Positions 1-9,664 of a DNA stretch of 64,000 bases are shown here, piece after piece (the stretch's first letter is position 1; every line of letters begins with the position of its first letter). Location: assembly GCF_001684965.1 (NCBI RefSeq), contig NZ_MAYG01000032.1:1-64000 (forward strand), read 5' to 3'. The notes under the pieces are model-generated. The model worked only from the letters and a program-made list of their open reading frames with translations, did not search any database and had not been told where the DNA came from. This DNA comes from Chryseobacterium arthrosphaerae. Lineage in GTDB: Bacteria; Bacteroidota; Bacteroidia; Flavobacteriales; Weeksellaceae. The position numbers and the translations under genes are program-made.

Positions 1-79
1 CTCTCTTGAAAAGTATATCGTTTCTGCTTATCTAAAAGCTCTTCTGCGCTTACTGAATGTCTTTCGTTTTTCAGTGGGG

Positions 80-111
80 CAAAGATAACAACTTATAATA
101 AAGCAAAACAA
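80..111 (-). promoter_or_regulatory. Bacteroidota-type promoter reading off the left edge
   Basis: On the minus strand TATCTTTG (80-87) matches the -7 consensus TAnnTTTG exactly. A TTG lies 21 nt upstream (109-111), with a TTTG alternative 16 nt upstream. Transcription would start near position 73 and run leftward for at least 70 nt with no clear start codon, so it would begin with an untranslated leader or a stable RNA outside the window. The downstream gene is not visible. Confidence 0.5.
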
Positions 112-724
112 GTTTATTTAACATAAAGTTTACATACATTATTCAATTGTTGGTAACTGCACAACATAAATAATTGATTGAATTACTTTTACATACTTAT
201 TAACACTTATCCACAATAGTGGAATTATTTTTCAAAAGGGTTCTGATGTCGTTTCCGGGGTGATATGACAGGGATTTTCAGATATCAATACTATATATAT
301 TATATTGTATAGAGTTTTCTAGGTTTTAGTTACAGCCAGTTGTTGTGAGCTTATTTTATTTGAACGGACTAAAGCCCGCTCCTATTGAATTTATATTTGT
401 TTCATAATCATGATCAGAGGAAATATGTTGTTCAGATCCTTACAGGATGACAATAGACCGTGGATAACAATAGTAATGATATAAAGAAATAGATCTGTGT
501 TGAATGATCAATTCAGAATAATAAAGAATAGAGAATAAAAAGTAAAAAGTTAATCCGGAGAAAATAGCGGACTCCTTTGAATAAGTTTACTATAAGAATT
601 ATTGCGAATTTTAAAATCTGTTATTTTTAGGATCAATACAAGGCTTATCTGAATTATATTGTGTTAAATAAAAATATCCTGTTTAGATCTTACAATTGTG
701 GCAAGCATCTTAATGGTTATTAAT

Positions 725-845
725 ATGACCTCTACCCTAGCCCCGATAGGAACGGTTACCCCGCAGCATAGACCGGAGAGCCGCCGGCTTGCAGCCTGGA
801 AGCGAAAGGCGTGAGGAGTATGAGTGGATAGCGGGAAATAGCTCC
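725..845. repeat. Flavobacteriaceae intergenic repeat element
   Basis: The block runs from a left end containing CTAGCCCCGATAGGAACGG (738-756) to a right end containing AGCGGGAAATAGCTCC (830-845), with a variable GC-rich middle. From memory, these two end sequences recur around variable centres in many Chryseobacterium and Flavobacterium intergenic regions. The ends are partly complementary (AGC..CCCG against CGGG..GCT), so the element could fold. Only one copy lies in this window, so its repetitive nature rests on recalled knowledge, and its function is unknown to me. Confidence 0.5.
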
Positions 846-936
846 TGAAAATAGCTGAGAAATTGAATAGCTGAGAGTAAAATAGTTTGAGAGAGATCAG
901 AAACCTCATCCGGATAAAGTTTAATTCTGAAAAGAA

Positions 937-1314
937 TCAGAAAAACCGTTTCATCAAAAACTTATACGTCCAGTAACCGATAAGGCATCCTATAGTGTCT
1001 GCCACAATATCCAGGGTTTCCATGGATCTGCCGAGTCCCATTTCTTCCTGCAGGATTTCGGTAAGAAAAGCGTATATAAGGATGATCTGGAAAAAGTACG
1101 AAAATTTTATTTTGGGGAATGCTGCGATAAAACAGAATCCGAGTGCAGCAAAAATGCACAGGTGCAGAACTTTGTCTATTCCGCTGAACATGAACCAATA
1201 TTCATGGTTTTCTTCTCCCGGCTTGAGAAGCATATAAGTAAGAAATGCCCAATAAATGGGCAATATCTTACTGAATATTTTTGAAATCTTATCCAATGAT
1301 CGCTTTGTAATCAT
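937..1314 (-). CDS. VanZ-like family membrane protein
   Basis: A small hydrophobic protein of 125 residues with about four predicted membrane segments. It has the VanZ-family layout: an N-terminal segment near residues 15-30, a polar loop ending FSGIDKVLHL, and a C-terminal part with LTEILQEEMGLGR followed by DIVADTIGCLIG. VanZ itself gives low-level teicoplanin resistance in enterococci, but the wider family has no settled function. The ATG at 1314 is chosen because the first membrane segment follows directly. It overlaps the end of gcvH by 26 nt, which implies co-transcription and perhaps coupled translation. An in-frame extension to 1383 would overlap gcvH further and is unlikely. Confidence 0.8.
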   Translation of the reverse strand: MITKRSLDKISKIFSKILPIYWAFLTYMLLKPGEENHEYWFMFSGIDKVLHLCIFAALGFCFIAAFPKIKFSYFFQIILIYAFLTEILQEEMGLGRSMETLDIVADTIGCLIGYWTYKFLMKRFF

Positions 1315-1666
1315 CTGCAGAAAGTAACTCAGACTGATCTGCTCCATCAGCAATTTCCAATTTAATGATCCATCCGTCTCCATAAGGATCTGTATTTAAC
1401 AGCTCAGGCTGATCTTCTAAGTCTGAATTAAATTCAATAACCTTTCCTGCAATAGGTAAGAATAGATCAGAAACAGTCTTTACCGCTTCTACACTTCCGA
1501 AAACGTCTCCTCCGTTAAGGTCATCATCTACAGTATCTACATCTACATATACGATATCTCCAAGTTCTCCCTGAGCGAAGTCTGTAATACCGATTGTAGC
1601 TACATTCCCTTCAATCTTGATCCATTCGTGATCTTTCGTGTACTTTAATTCTGATGGTGTGTTCAT
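1289..1666 (-). CDS. gcvH: Glycine cleavage system H protein
   Basis: Lipoyl carrier protein of the glycine cleavage system. It shuttles the aminomethyl group between the P, T and L proteins in the cytoplasm. The 125-residue length is typical. The N-terminal KYTKDHEWI, the ITDFAQGELGDIVYVD stretch and the lipoylation site SVEAVKTVSD (Lys63) are all present, followed by the usual NSDLEDQPELLNTDPYGDGW region. The start at 1666 gives the normal N terminus; an upstream in-frame codon at 1699 would add 11 non-conserved residues. The gene lies downstream of sprA on the same strand with a terminator between them, so it may have its own promoter. The vanZ-like gene overlaps its 3' end. The gcvT and gcvP genes are not in the window. 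Confidence 0.97.
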   Translation of the reverse strand: MNTPSELKYTKDHEWIKIEGNVATIGITDFAQGELGDIVYVDVDTVDDDLNGGDVFGSVEAVKTVSDLFLPIAGKVIEFNSDLEDQPELLNTDPYGDGWIIKLEIADGADQSELLSADDYKAIIG

Positions 1667-1730
1667 TTTTAAATTTTTATTTTGTACAAATGTATTCAAA
1701 AATATAGTAGCTTCAAATATTGGATATAAA

Positions 1731-1758
1731 AAAAGTCCTTCAAAGCTGAAGGACTTTT
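1731..1758 (-). terminator. Intrinsic terminator after sprA
   Basis: A perfect 11-bp stem AAAAGTCCTTC / GAAGGACTTTT (1731-1741 with 1748-1758) encloses a 6-nt loop and carries T-runs on both sides. It sits 14 nt past the sprA stop and ahead of gcvH, so it should end the ruvA-sprA transcript. Confidence 0.85.
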
Positions 1759-1772
1759 ATGTTTGTATGGTT

Positions 1773-4700
1773 TTAGAATCCGCCTCCGGACTCTCCGAAT
1801 GTAAATGTTGCAGAAATACCCGCTCTGATGGTAGATAATGGGAATGCTGTCGAAATTTTATATTTGGAGGTCATCTGTTCGTAGAATACCCTCAGGTTAA
1901 GATTTTCGGAAACATTATAATCTGCAGAAAGTTTAATGTTCATGAGCTTCTGCCCTCCTGTCACCTGAGAATCATTTAACAGGATATTCATAATGGAAGT
2001 TTTACTGTCTCTCAGTGAAATATCTCCCCTGATGTTCAGGTCGCTTCCTTTTCCTCTGGTTCCTCTTCCTCTGATGTTGGCCGTTCCCAATCTGAAGTTT
2101 CGGACAATATACCCAAGTCTTACCACATATTCTGTATTGGCATCTTCAGTAAGTGTCTGGTTCACCAATCCCAATACCATCATTCTGGTTTTGTTGTACT
2201 GTAACCCAAACTGCATATTGTTTCTCATGGTAACATCTATCCCGATAAGCGGTGAGAAAGATTCTACATATCCTACCTGAGCAAATGTATAAGGATTGAT
2301 CTTATCTCCTCCATTTTTGATAACAGTTCCTGAAGGATCTACCGACTGATAGTATCCGTTAGGATTACCATGATAGTCTACGTTCCTCTGAATTCCTGTT
2401 GCGGTGTAAGTAGCGGTATAACTGTGTAATACATCAAACTTAGTAAACTGTCCGCTGATGATCGGGATGTTTTTCAATCCTGAATAGGTAATTCTCCAGT
2501 TTGGCAACGGGAATCCTGCTTTTTTAGGATTACCCAGCGGTGTTACGGATTTCCCTTCCATCGCTGCTTTGAATGCCGGAATCAATACGTAGGCATTTCC
2601 AATACTGTAATGCTCGGCAAAGCCATTATTATCCAGTACAGCACCCGGACCTCCCAATTGCTGTGACAGTGCTCTTGCATTATCTCTAAGCGCCTGGTAG
2701 ACTGCCTGACCTTCTTTAAATGAAGTCTTCAGCAGCATGGTAGAGTTAGAGTACGTCACCATTTCATTGGCAAATGTAAAGTCAGGATCCGAAACTCCGT
2801 TATTGGTATAATTGAATCCTGTATGTGAGAAGTTACTGTTATACGTATGCAGCACATTAAGGTCAATTCTGAAATCATTGATCGGCATCATCTGTAAGTC
2901 TGCCCTTAATTCTTTGGTAGACATTCTTACATACGGATCTGTCATAAATTCGGAATTACTTACCCATCCGTTTTCCATTACTGTTCTTCTGATATCAGCC
3001 TGTGATCCCAGAAGGAATCCTATTGTAGGTCCTCCTAATGTCTGGCCATAACCATACCAGTTAGGTGCAGAAATCAATCCCGGAAGTACAGTACCGTTAT
3101 TTTCGTTATAGCTAACATTCAACTGCTTGAAAGAAGTCAGGAAGAATGCTGCACTCTGAGGGATAGTTAATCTGTTTTTGAATTTGTATTTCTTATATCT
3201 GTATCTGTTTTTATCCCACTGCTTCGTATAGACGTTGTTCAGGGAATCCATTTCCTGTTTACGTTTCTGAAGTTTGGCATTGATATTTTTAAAATAATTA
3301 AACTGTCCGAAGAACTTAGGCAGATCTGCAGATCCGGTAACCTGGATCACATTGGTGTTCTGGCCTATGGAACCTAAGCTTACCGGTCTGTTGTTCGGAT
3401 CTACAAATCCTAACATGGATGTAGATCTTGCATTCCAGTTATAGGTAAATCCATATCCTACCTCAGCGTCAATAAAGTCTAAATAAGGCAGATACTGGAA
3501 CGGAAGTTTATAGTTCAGCTGTGCTCTGTGATTATACAATACCGGTCTACCCGCTCTGAATACATTTCCGAAGATCGACTTACTGTCCATTAAGTTCGCA
3601 TCCAGGTTATCATTAAGGGTTCTGGTTGCAGAATTGATTTCCAGTTTTAATGATTTTGTGAAATTGAATCCTAATCCGTACTGCCATCCAAAATAGAAGT
3701 TTCTGTTTCTGATCGCATCAAAATCGCCTCCTGCATTACCATTTAGAATCGCTTCTACATTTCTGAATTCAAGCTCGTTGTAATTCCTGTCGATTTCCGT
3801 TCTGAAAGATAATCTTGTAGGAATTGGATTGATGTTGAATTCTTTCACCCATCTCAGGTATTTTGTTGATTTTGCCGTATCGCTGATCATCTTGTTGAAA
3901 GGTTTCAGCACCCACGGTTTGAAGGTATAATTGTAATCTATATACCCTCTCAGATATTGTCTGTAGTTTCTCTTGGTATAAATATCCCTGAAGTAATCAT
4001 CGTTGTAAACGGCAGTTACCGAAACGTTTTCAATATCGTAGAATTTAGGTTTCTTATTCGGGTTTACTCTTTCCTTATGCATATTGACCACCCCGATACT
4101 TCTCTGCTGCGTATAAGTTCTTGCTACTTTCTTCAGCTGGTCTTTGTTGGGAGCCTTACTGAATTCCACATCGGTATCCAGAGGGTTGTACTTCGGATCT
4201 TCAATGGTCTGTGAGTAAGAATAGTTCACAGGAATTTTCACCCCTGTTTTTTCCGGAAGGAATTTATCTACATTGATCGCAGTATTGATACTGAATGCCG
4301 ATTGTGTAGACTGATTTCTTTCTGCAGGTTTTGAATCTATATTTCCGAAACCGACGGATGTATAGGAAGCGCTGGTATTAACGGTTGCAAAGTCTCCCAG
4401 GTTGAAATTCAAGCTTGCATTTCCTGCATATCCGCCATCGTTTTCAATTTCAGAAAGACGGATTTCATTTACCCAAAGAACCCTGCTTATCGTTTTTTCA
4501 CGGTCAGCATTTCTGACCCCAATCATAATGGTGGTAATATTCCCTAAACTCGGACGTCCTTTAATGTAAATATTTTTATTGGTTTCATTAAATACCGGAT
4601 CTGTTGTTCTCTCCGTAATGGCAACTCCGGATTTATCCCTTCTTATTTTGGCGTCTACAAAATCCTGAACATTAAAGTTCACTTCATTTTCCATCGGCCA

Positions 4701-7700
4701 GATATCCATAGGAGCCGTTGCTGTAGTTTTAGTTAACTGCAAAGAGCTTTCATATTCATAATAGTTATCTGTAGCATCGGAACCAAAACGGATAAAGAAT
4801 TTGGTTTTAGGATCCATGATACCATCATCAGCATCTCTCTCGGTAGTATGAGCGTGTACAAAAAGCTTCAGTTTCTTGTATCTTCTCATATCCAATGTTG
4901 TATTCTTGAATACCCCTCTTGCTTCTCCTTTCAGATTCCTTACTCTCATGTAAAGAGATGCCTCGTTCTGTCTCTGAGCTCCTGCATTTCCACTCAGTAC
5001 CTGTCTGTCAATTCCCGGAGGCAACACATATGGAGGTGTATTCAAAGCATTTTCTTCAATGTTTACACTTCCTACTTCAAAAGCAGGATCTTCTACAAGC
5101 CCTGTTCCTTCCACACTACCAGGAACATTGAAACTGAATATTTTATTAGGATATTTTCTCCAGTCTGATCTTACAAGATCCATGGTTGCAAATCTCAAAG
5201 TAGAAGTCTGGTCAAACCCTGTCAGCATCAATCTCGCAAATCTTACGTTATTTAAAACAGACGGATCTGCTGTTCCTTCGGCTTTGTCAAAGTTGGCAAC
5301 AGGAACTCTGAAAAGGTACCATTTCACATCGGCAGACTGCCCGTTCTGGAAGTTTGCTTTTACGGTTTTTACATCAACAATATGATTATCCGGTCCTAAT
5401 ACAAGATTGCTCTTATCAAGCTTAATAACATACTGGTTGTAGTTTTCTGTCTGGTCAAGGTTATAATCCTTGTTGATATCTTCTGCATCCGGAGTCTGTG
5501 ATGCCACATTCAGTGAATTGGCCTCTGAGTTTCCGTCCGGATTTCTAAAGTATTTGTAACGCTCAACAACAGAGCTGGCCTGGCTTCCGGTAAATTTATC
5601 CGAAAGATAGAATACAAAGTCATCTAGTGCCGGGTCAGACACATTGGTTACCGGGTTTACAAATGTATTCCCGAATTTCATTGCTTCCTGATCTGAGCTC
5701 AGACCATCATATCCTACATCCTGTCTTCTTCTGTCTTCTCCTTCTGTAGAGAATGCATACAGAATAGGTGGCTGTTTTGGCTGTGTTCCCCAATTGGAAC
5801 TCGTCGTTGAGGATGGTGATCCCGATGTTGGAAGTCCGTTTTCATACAGCATTTTTCCGTCTTTCAGTACATCTTCGGAAACGTTTCCTAAATGTAATAA
5901 TAGTTTCGGGTCATTTCCCAGGGTATTACCGTCTGCATAAGGATCCATCATCCAGAATTCAACATATTCGATATTGGAAGTTACAAAGTTCGGTACGCTG
6001 ATCGGTCTCATGATCCCTGCCCATCTGCTCTGTGCCTGCTCTGTTGCAGTATTCACGTTGTATGGACCTCTTTCCTTAGGATAATAAGAGATATCAAATG
6101 TATTGGTGAAAGTCTGCTCTCCCGCTACGAAATCCCTGTTGTTATAGATCTCTGAATACTGAACTCTTCTTGATGCGTGGTTGGATACGGACTGCGGGGT
6201 AATTCCTCCCGGAGCTCTTCCTCCCACTCCCCAGAATCTAGGGTCAATATTATACCATGACAACAATCCTCTTCCATAACCGGTTGTGATGTCATCATTG
6301 TTCGGGACACTGCTGAATGGCGGCAATTTGTTTTTCTCCGGTCTTGAAGCCAGGCTCCATGCAGCCGGTTCTTTTAAAGAGATCTTTGAGGTTGTCTGCT
6401 CAAAGTCATCTATATAAGACTGGTTATTGGTTCCTTTATTTAATCCCGGCATCAGATAGGCAGCTTCCATCTTAAAGTTTAAGTTGGATGGTGCTTCTGT
6501 CTTTACCATCGGGAGTTTATTCGTAAGCCTTGTCAGGAAAGGTGCCTGGTTGTTATACATCAGGTTGATCCCTGCCATGGTATTATTCACGGCTTCCTGT
6601 CCGAAATTCACTTTCTGGGTCAGCGGAGATTCCGAATAATTAATTACGGTTCCCCCTAAAACGAAGTTTTCGTTAAATCTTCTTTCAAGGTTTAATCCCA
6701 AGAACCTTTTTCTTTGGGTATTGAAGGTTAATTGGTTTTCCAGTGAAATATTGATGGCCTGCCCGGATTGTTTTACATTTTCGTTGATGATAGTAACTGT
6801 TCCGAGCATATAGTCCACAGTATAGTCTACTCCTTCTGTAAGCTGTACTCCATTTGCGGCAACTTTCACCGATCCCTGCGGAACGTTTACTGCTCCTAAA
6901 GAGATCCCCTGTCCCTGAACTCCTTTATAACGGCCTTCCATCGTATATCGCTGTGAAAGGTTACTGGATACAGCATACTGCTTCTGCTTATCGTAAAGGT
7001 CGTGGAATACATACTGCGGGTCATTGCTTCCCAGTACGTCTTCCATATATTGCCCAAAAGGTTCGACTTTGGTAAAAATAATCCTGCCGGTTTCCGGTCT
7101 GATGGTAATTCCGTTGACAAAGTCAAAAATACCGTCTCCTTTACTGCCGTCTTTGTTATTCTGGATGTCTCCGTTCATGTTCAGACGGTCCCAGTTGAAC
7201 AATCTCAATAGGTTCTGTTCTTTTTTAGGCGGAATATAATTGATTTTACCTCCTGAAGCCGGATCTCTGTAGTATACGTTAAGAATGAAACCATCCTGAG
7301 ATACCTGACCGGCATCTATAGAATAGATATTCTTCATCATCAGCTTCCACATCGGAGACTCCGTATTCACTCTGTTATTTACTCTCAGTACTTTGGTAAT
7401 CAGCACCGGGCTTTCTTCAGAGAACTCCCCTACTTTATATACTTTATTACTTCCGTTCATCGTATAGGAGTACGAAACCGCCAAAAGCTGATTTTCATTA
7501 AGTTTCTGGTTTAAGGAAATATATCCTAACTGTGGCTGGAATGTAAATTCACTGGCGTTAAGTTTTCTGGCTTTGGTATTATAAATAAATTCTTCTCCGT
7601 TATCATAAGTTACTCCACCAAATGTCTGCCCCTGGAAAATCGTTCCATAGTTTTTACCTGCTTCTCTGGTTCCTGCAGCAGCTGATATGTTGTCATACAG

Positions 7701-8846
7701 GTTGTTCACAGAGTTATCCGGAAAAGCAGAACCACCGGCTCCTTCTCCCAGATCCCGGATCCCGATAATACTCTTCTGATAAGCCAGGTTACTATTTCCC
7801 TGATCCAGCACCCAAACTTCCATTCTGGTGATGTTGATGGTGGAATTGATCTGCGGATAATTAATTAAGGCGCCATCGTATTTATTCAGGAAATAGTGCC
7901 CTATGAAGAAGTGCTGATTTTCCTCATAATCAATGGCATTGACTTTGAAATTGTTCACTGCACCTCCTCCCTGTACAACAATATTACGGGCTTCCCCCTG
8001 TTGCTGGGAAAGGACAACGGTTCCGAAGGTTTTTCCCAGCTGGAACTCTGTCTTCACCCCGAATAAGGATTGTGAACCACGGATCAGACTTGTAGAAAGC
8101 GGCATATTAACGTTACCGAATTCTACTCTTTTGATGATTTTATCTTCACCGCCTGCATTCGGTTTATCTATGTCTCCAAGGCCTTTCTGCTGTAAATCTT
8201 TCCAGCTTCCTTTTGCCTGCCAGACGAGATTCATCCTGTTTTCAAAGGCAAAACCACTCTGGGTATCATAATTGGCTTTTAACTGAAGGTTTTCCCCAAC
8301 TTTCCCCAATAATCCCAGCTGGATTCTCTGATCAATATCAAAGGTAAAACTGGTCCTGTTTTGTGGCAGGATCATCGGGTTGTCTATTTTCTGGTAAAGT
8401 CCGGCAAAATCAAGAGAAGCATATCCTGAAGGAATAATTTCGATCTTATTGCCTCCGAAAATGGTTTCGAACAGCCTGTTATTGATCAACAGTGAGGGGA
8501 TCAGCCCTTTTTTTCTTGCATCTGACCTGTCTTTTCTGAAAAGAAGGTTATATTTATCAGATTTCTCCTTATAATATGCTTTTGTCTGGGTGGCGAGCAT
8601 ATATTCTTTATACTCTTCCGGAGACATGGCAGTGGGAGGTCCTGTGATGGTATTTCCGATCTTGGGGTATACATAGTACATCCCGGTTTTGATATCGTAG
8701 TAGGCTTCATACCTCGTAGGGTCGGCCACTTCATATTCTTTTCTGATGATCAGTGTGTCATTTTTCTGCTGTGCAAAGGCACTTACAGACATACACAGGA
8801 ACGACAGGAACAAAAATATGTTAAGATGCTTATTATTCGCCACCAA
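1773..8846 (-). CDS. sprA: Cell surface protein SprA (T9SS outer-membrane translocon)
   Basis: A 2357-residue protein matching the family of SprA from Flavobacterium johnsoniae, the giant outer-membrane beta-barrel that forms the translocon of the type IX secretion system and is needed for gliding in motile species. The N terminus carries a signal peptide (NIFLFLSFLCMSVSAFA). The body is rich in alternating aromatic/polar strands typical of a barrel, and the C terminus ends in a strand-like TFTFGESGGGF. No ATG is available at the right place: the frame opens with TTG (8846) then GTG (8843), 3 nt after the ruvA stop, so translation probably starts at a non-ATG codon coupled to ruvA. A terminator follows. 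Two T9SS cargo proteins encoded in this window (48299-50293 and 54958-56622) are expected clients. Confidence 0.96.
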   Translation of the reverse strand: MVANNKHLNIFLFLSFLCMSVSAFAQQKNDTLIIRKEYEVADPTRYEAYYDIKTGMYYVYPKIGNTITGPPTAMSPEEYKEYMLATQTKAYYKEKSDKYNLLFRKDRSDARKKGLIPSLLINNRLFETIFGGNKIEIIPSGYASLDFAGLYQKIDNPMILPQNRTSFTFDIDQRIQLGLLGKVGENLQLKANYDTQSGFAFENRMNLVWQAKGSWKDLQQKGLGDIDKPNAGGEDKIIKRVEFGNVNMPLSTSLIRGSQSLFGVKTEFQLGKTFGTVVLSQQQGEARNIVVQGGGAVNNFKVNAIDYEENQHFFIGHYFLNKYDGALINYPQINSTINITRMEVWVLDQGNSNLAYQKSIIGIRDLGEGAGGSAFPDNSVNNLYDNISAAAGTREAGKNYGTIFQGQTFGGVTYDNGEEFIYNTKARKLNASEFTFQPQLGYISLNQKLNENQLLAVSYSYTMNGSNKVYKVGEFSEESPVLITKVLRVNNRVNTESPMWKLMMKNIYSIDAGQVSQDGFILNVYYRDPASGGKINYIPPKKEQNLLRLFNWDRLNMNGDIQNNKDGSKGDGIFDFVNGITIRPETGRIIFTKVEPFGQYMEDVLGSNDPQYVFHDLYDKQKQYAVSSNLSQRYTMEGRYKGVQGQGISLGAVNVPQGSVKVAANGVQLTEGVDYTVDYMLGTVTIINENVKQSGQAINISLENQLTFNTQRKRFLGLNLERRFNENFVLGGTVINYSESPLTQKVNFGQEAVNNTMAGINLMYNNQAPFLTRLTNKLPMVKTEAPSNLNFKMEAAYLMPGLNKGTNNQSYIDDFEQTTSKISLKEPAAWSLASRPEKNKLPPFSSVPNNDDITTGYGRGLLSWYNIDPRFWGVGGRAPGGITPQSVSNHASRRVQYSEIYNNRDFVAGEQTFTNTFDISYYPKERGPYNVNTATEQAQSRWAGIMRPISVPNFVTSNIEYVEFWMMDPYADGNTLGNDPKLLLHLGNVSEDVLKDGKMLYENGLPTSGSPSSTTSSNWGTQPKQPPILYAFSTEGEDRRRQDVGYDGLSSDQEAMKFGNTFVNPVTNVSDPALDDFVFYLSDKFTGSQASSVVERYKYFRNPDGNSEANSLNVASQTPDAEDINKDYNLDQTENYNQYVIKLDKSNLVLGPDNHIVDVKTVKANFQNGQSADVKWYLFRVPVANFDKAEGTADPSVLNNVRFARLMLTGFDQTSTLRFATMDLVRSDWRKYPNKIFSFNVPGSVEGTGLVEDPAFEVGSVNIEENALNTPPYVLPPGIDRQVLSGNAGAQRQNEASLYMRVRNLKGEARGVFKNTTLDMRRYKKLKLFVHAHTTERDADDGIMDPKTKFFIRFGSDATDNYYEYESSLQLTKTTATAPMDIWPMENEVNFNVQDFVDAKIRRDKSGVAITERTTDPVFNETNKNIYIKGRPSLGNITTIMIGVRNADREKTISRVLWVNEIRLSEIENDGGYAGNASLNFNLGDFATVNTSASYTSVGFGNIDSKPAERNQSTQSAFSINTAINVDKFLPEKTGVKIPVNYSYSQTIEDPKYNPLDTDVEFSKAPNKDQLKKVARTYTQQRSIGVVNMHKERVNPNKKPKFYDIENVSVTAVYNDDYFRDIYTKRNYRQYLRGYIDYNYTFKPWVLKPFNKMISDTAKSTKYLRWVKEFNINPIPTRLSFRTEIDRNYNELEFRNVEAILNGNAGGDFDAIRNRNFYFGWQYGLGFNFTKSLKLEINSATRTLNDNLDANLMDSKSIFGNVFRAGRPVLYNHRAQLNYKLPFQYLPYLDFIDAEVGYGFTYNWNARSTSMLGFVDPNNRPVSLGSIGQNTNVIQVTGSADLPKFFGQFNYFKNINAKLQKRKQEMDSLNNVYTKQWDKNRYRYKKYKFKNRLTIPQSAAFFLTSFKQLNVSYNENNGTVLPGLISAPNWYGYGQTLGGPTIGFLLGSQADIRRTVMENGWVSNSEFMTDPYVRMSTKELRADLQMMPINDFRIDLNVLHTYNSNFSHTGFNYTNNGVSDPDFTFANEMVTYSNSTMLLKTSFKEGQAVYQALRDNARALSQQLGGPGAVLDNNGFAEHYSIGNAYVLIPAFKAAMEGKSVTPLGNPKKAGFPLPNWRITYSGLKNIPIISGQFTKFDVLHSYTATYTATGIQRNVDYHGNPNGYYQSVDPSGTVIKNGGDKINPYTFAQVGYVESFSPLIGIDVTMRNNMQFGLQYNKTRMMVLGLVNQTLTEDANTEYVVRLGYIVRNFRLGTANIRGRGTRGKGSDLNIRGDISLRDSKTSIMNILLNDSQVTGGQKLMNIKLSADYNVSENLNLRVFYEQMTSKYKISTAFPLSTIRAGISATFTFGESGGGF

Positions 8847-8849
8847 ATG

Positions 8850-9434
8850 TTAAATGTTTTTTAAAATTTGTTTAACCAATTCTTCTACCGAGACGCCTGG
8901 ATTCTGTTTTAATATTCTGTCGGCAATCTTTTCGCTGGTACGTTTAGGAATCCCTAAAACTTCTAATGCAGATAACGCTTCATCCTTGATTTTATTATCT
9001 GCCGGAGCAGAAATATTCAAAGCAGGATCGCTGAATTTCTGCACTTTATCTTTAAGATCAACAATAATTCTTTCGGCAGTTTTGGCACCGATTCCTTTGG
9101 CTTTCTGAATCAGAGCACTGTTGCCTGAAAGTATTGCTGATGCTATCTCGTCAAGACTTAATGTAGACAGCAGAATAAGGGCAGAAACAGCTCCTACTCC
9201 GTTAACGCTTATTAACAGGTTGAACATTTCTTTTTCTGAACGAGTGTTAAAGCCAAAGAGAAGATGAGCATCTTCACGGATGATCTGCTGTATAAATAGA
9301 AAGGTCTGCTGATTCAAAACCAGCGTCTGTGAGGTCATTAAACTGATTCCCACGTAGTAACCAACTCCCTGTACATTGATAACGGCGTAGGTAGGCGTAA
9401 GTTCCTGAACTGTGCCTTGTAAAGAAAATATCAT
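8850..9434 (-). CDS. ruvA: Holliday junction branch migration protein RuvA
   Basis: DNA-binding subunit of the RuvAB branch migration complex, which targets the RuvB helicase to Holliday junctions in recombinational repair. The 194-residue length equals the usual one. Domain I opens with MIFSLQGTVQELTPTYAVINVQGVGYYV. The helix-hairpin-helix region contains LLISVNGVGAVSALILLS and AKGIGAKTAERIIVDLKDKV. Domain III, which contacts RuvB, follows an acidic linker near residue 145. Only 3 nt separate it from sprA, so the two share a transcript. As I recall, the ruvA-sprA pairing is common in Flavobacteriia. Confidence 0.97.
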   Translation of the reverse strand: MIFSLQGTVQELTPTYAVINVQGVGYYVGISLMTSQTLVLNQQTFLFIQQIIREDAHLLFGFNTRSEKEMFNLLISVNGVGAVSALILLSTLSLDEIASAILSGNSALIQKAKGIGAKTAERIIVDLKDKVQKFSDPALNISAPADNKIKDEALSALEVLGIPKRTSEKIADRILKQNPGVSVEELVKQILKNI

Positions 9435-9544
9435 TATTAATTTTTAAAACTCCCAAATATAGCAATTTAAACTAATTAATATTTTCATTTCATGTACGAA
9501 TGCCTTTTAACTTAAATTTTAAATGAGAATTCAAGGAATTAACA

Positions 9545-9575
9545 TAAAAACAAAAGACTCCAAAATATGGAGTCT
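9545..9575 (-). terminator. Intrinsic terminator after maeB
   Basis: A 7-bp stem AGACTCC / GGAGTCT (9555-9561 with 9569-9575) is followed on the minus strand by TTTTGTTTTT. It lies about 90 nt beyond the maeB stop and upstream of ruvA. A second, weaker hairpin (ACACT / AGTGT, 9589-9605, with a T-run on the plus strand) sits beside it. Confidence 0.7.
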
Positions 9576-9664
9576 CTGTACTATGTGAACACTCTATTAA
9601 AGTGTCTTTTTTAATCTGGAAGATATGAACGGGGATCGCTGATTATCAGCTCTTCCTCATCATC

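Larger units (their letters stand above)
1..936. other. Long non-coding stretch at left edge
   Basis: No convincing coding region is seen on either strand. The stretch is AT-rich, apart from a more GC-balanced repeat element near 725-845. It also holds a leftward promoter near 80-111 and a short inverted-repeat-like remnant near 361-391 (ACGGACTAAAGCCCGC), which resembles small intergenic repeats I associate with Chryseobacterium genomes. The only ORF of note, 664-909 on the minus strand, runs through the repeat and has no family resemblance, so it was not called. Confidence 0.6.

Noticed and set aside
664..909. 81-residue ORF on the minus strand
   Set aside because: It runs through the intergenic repeat at 725-845, whose translated ends recur in spurious calls. 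No domain, no start signal and no conserved neighbour supports it.
5059..5385. 108-residue ORF on the plus strand, and similar ones at 1993-2280, 4848-5168 and 7933-8271
   Set aside because: All are antisense shadows inside sprA, which is a well supported 2357-residue gene.
9638..9650. GCTGAT-T-ATCAGC palindrome
   Set aside because: Short inverted repeat just after maeB without a T-run. A better terminator lies further on at 9545-9575.
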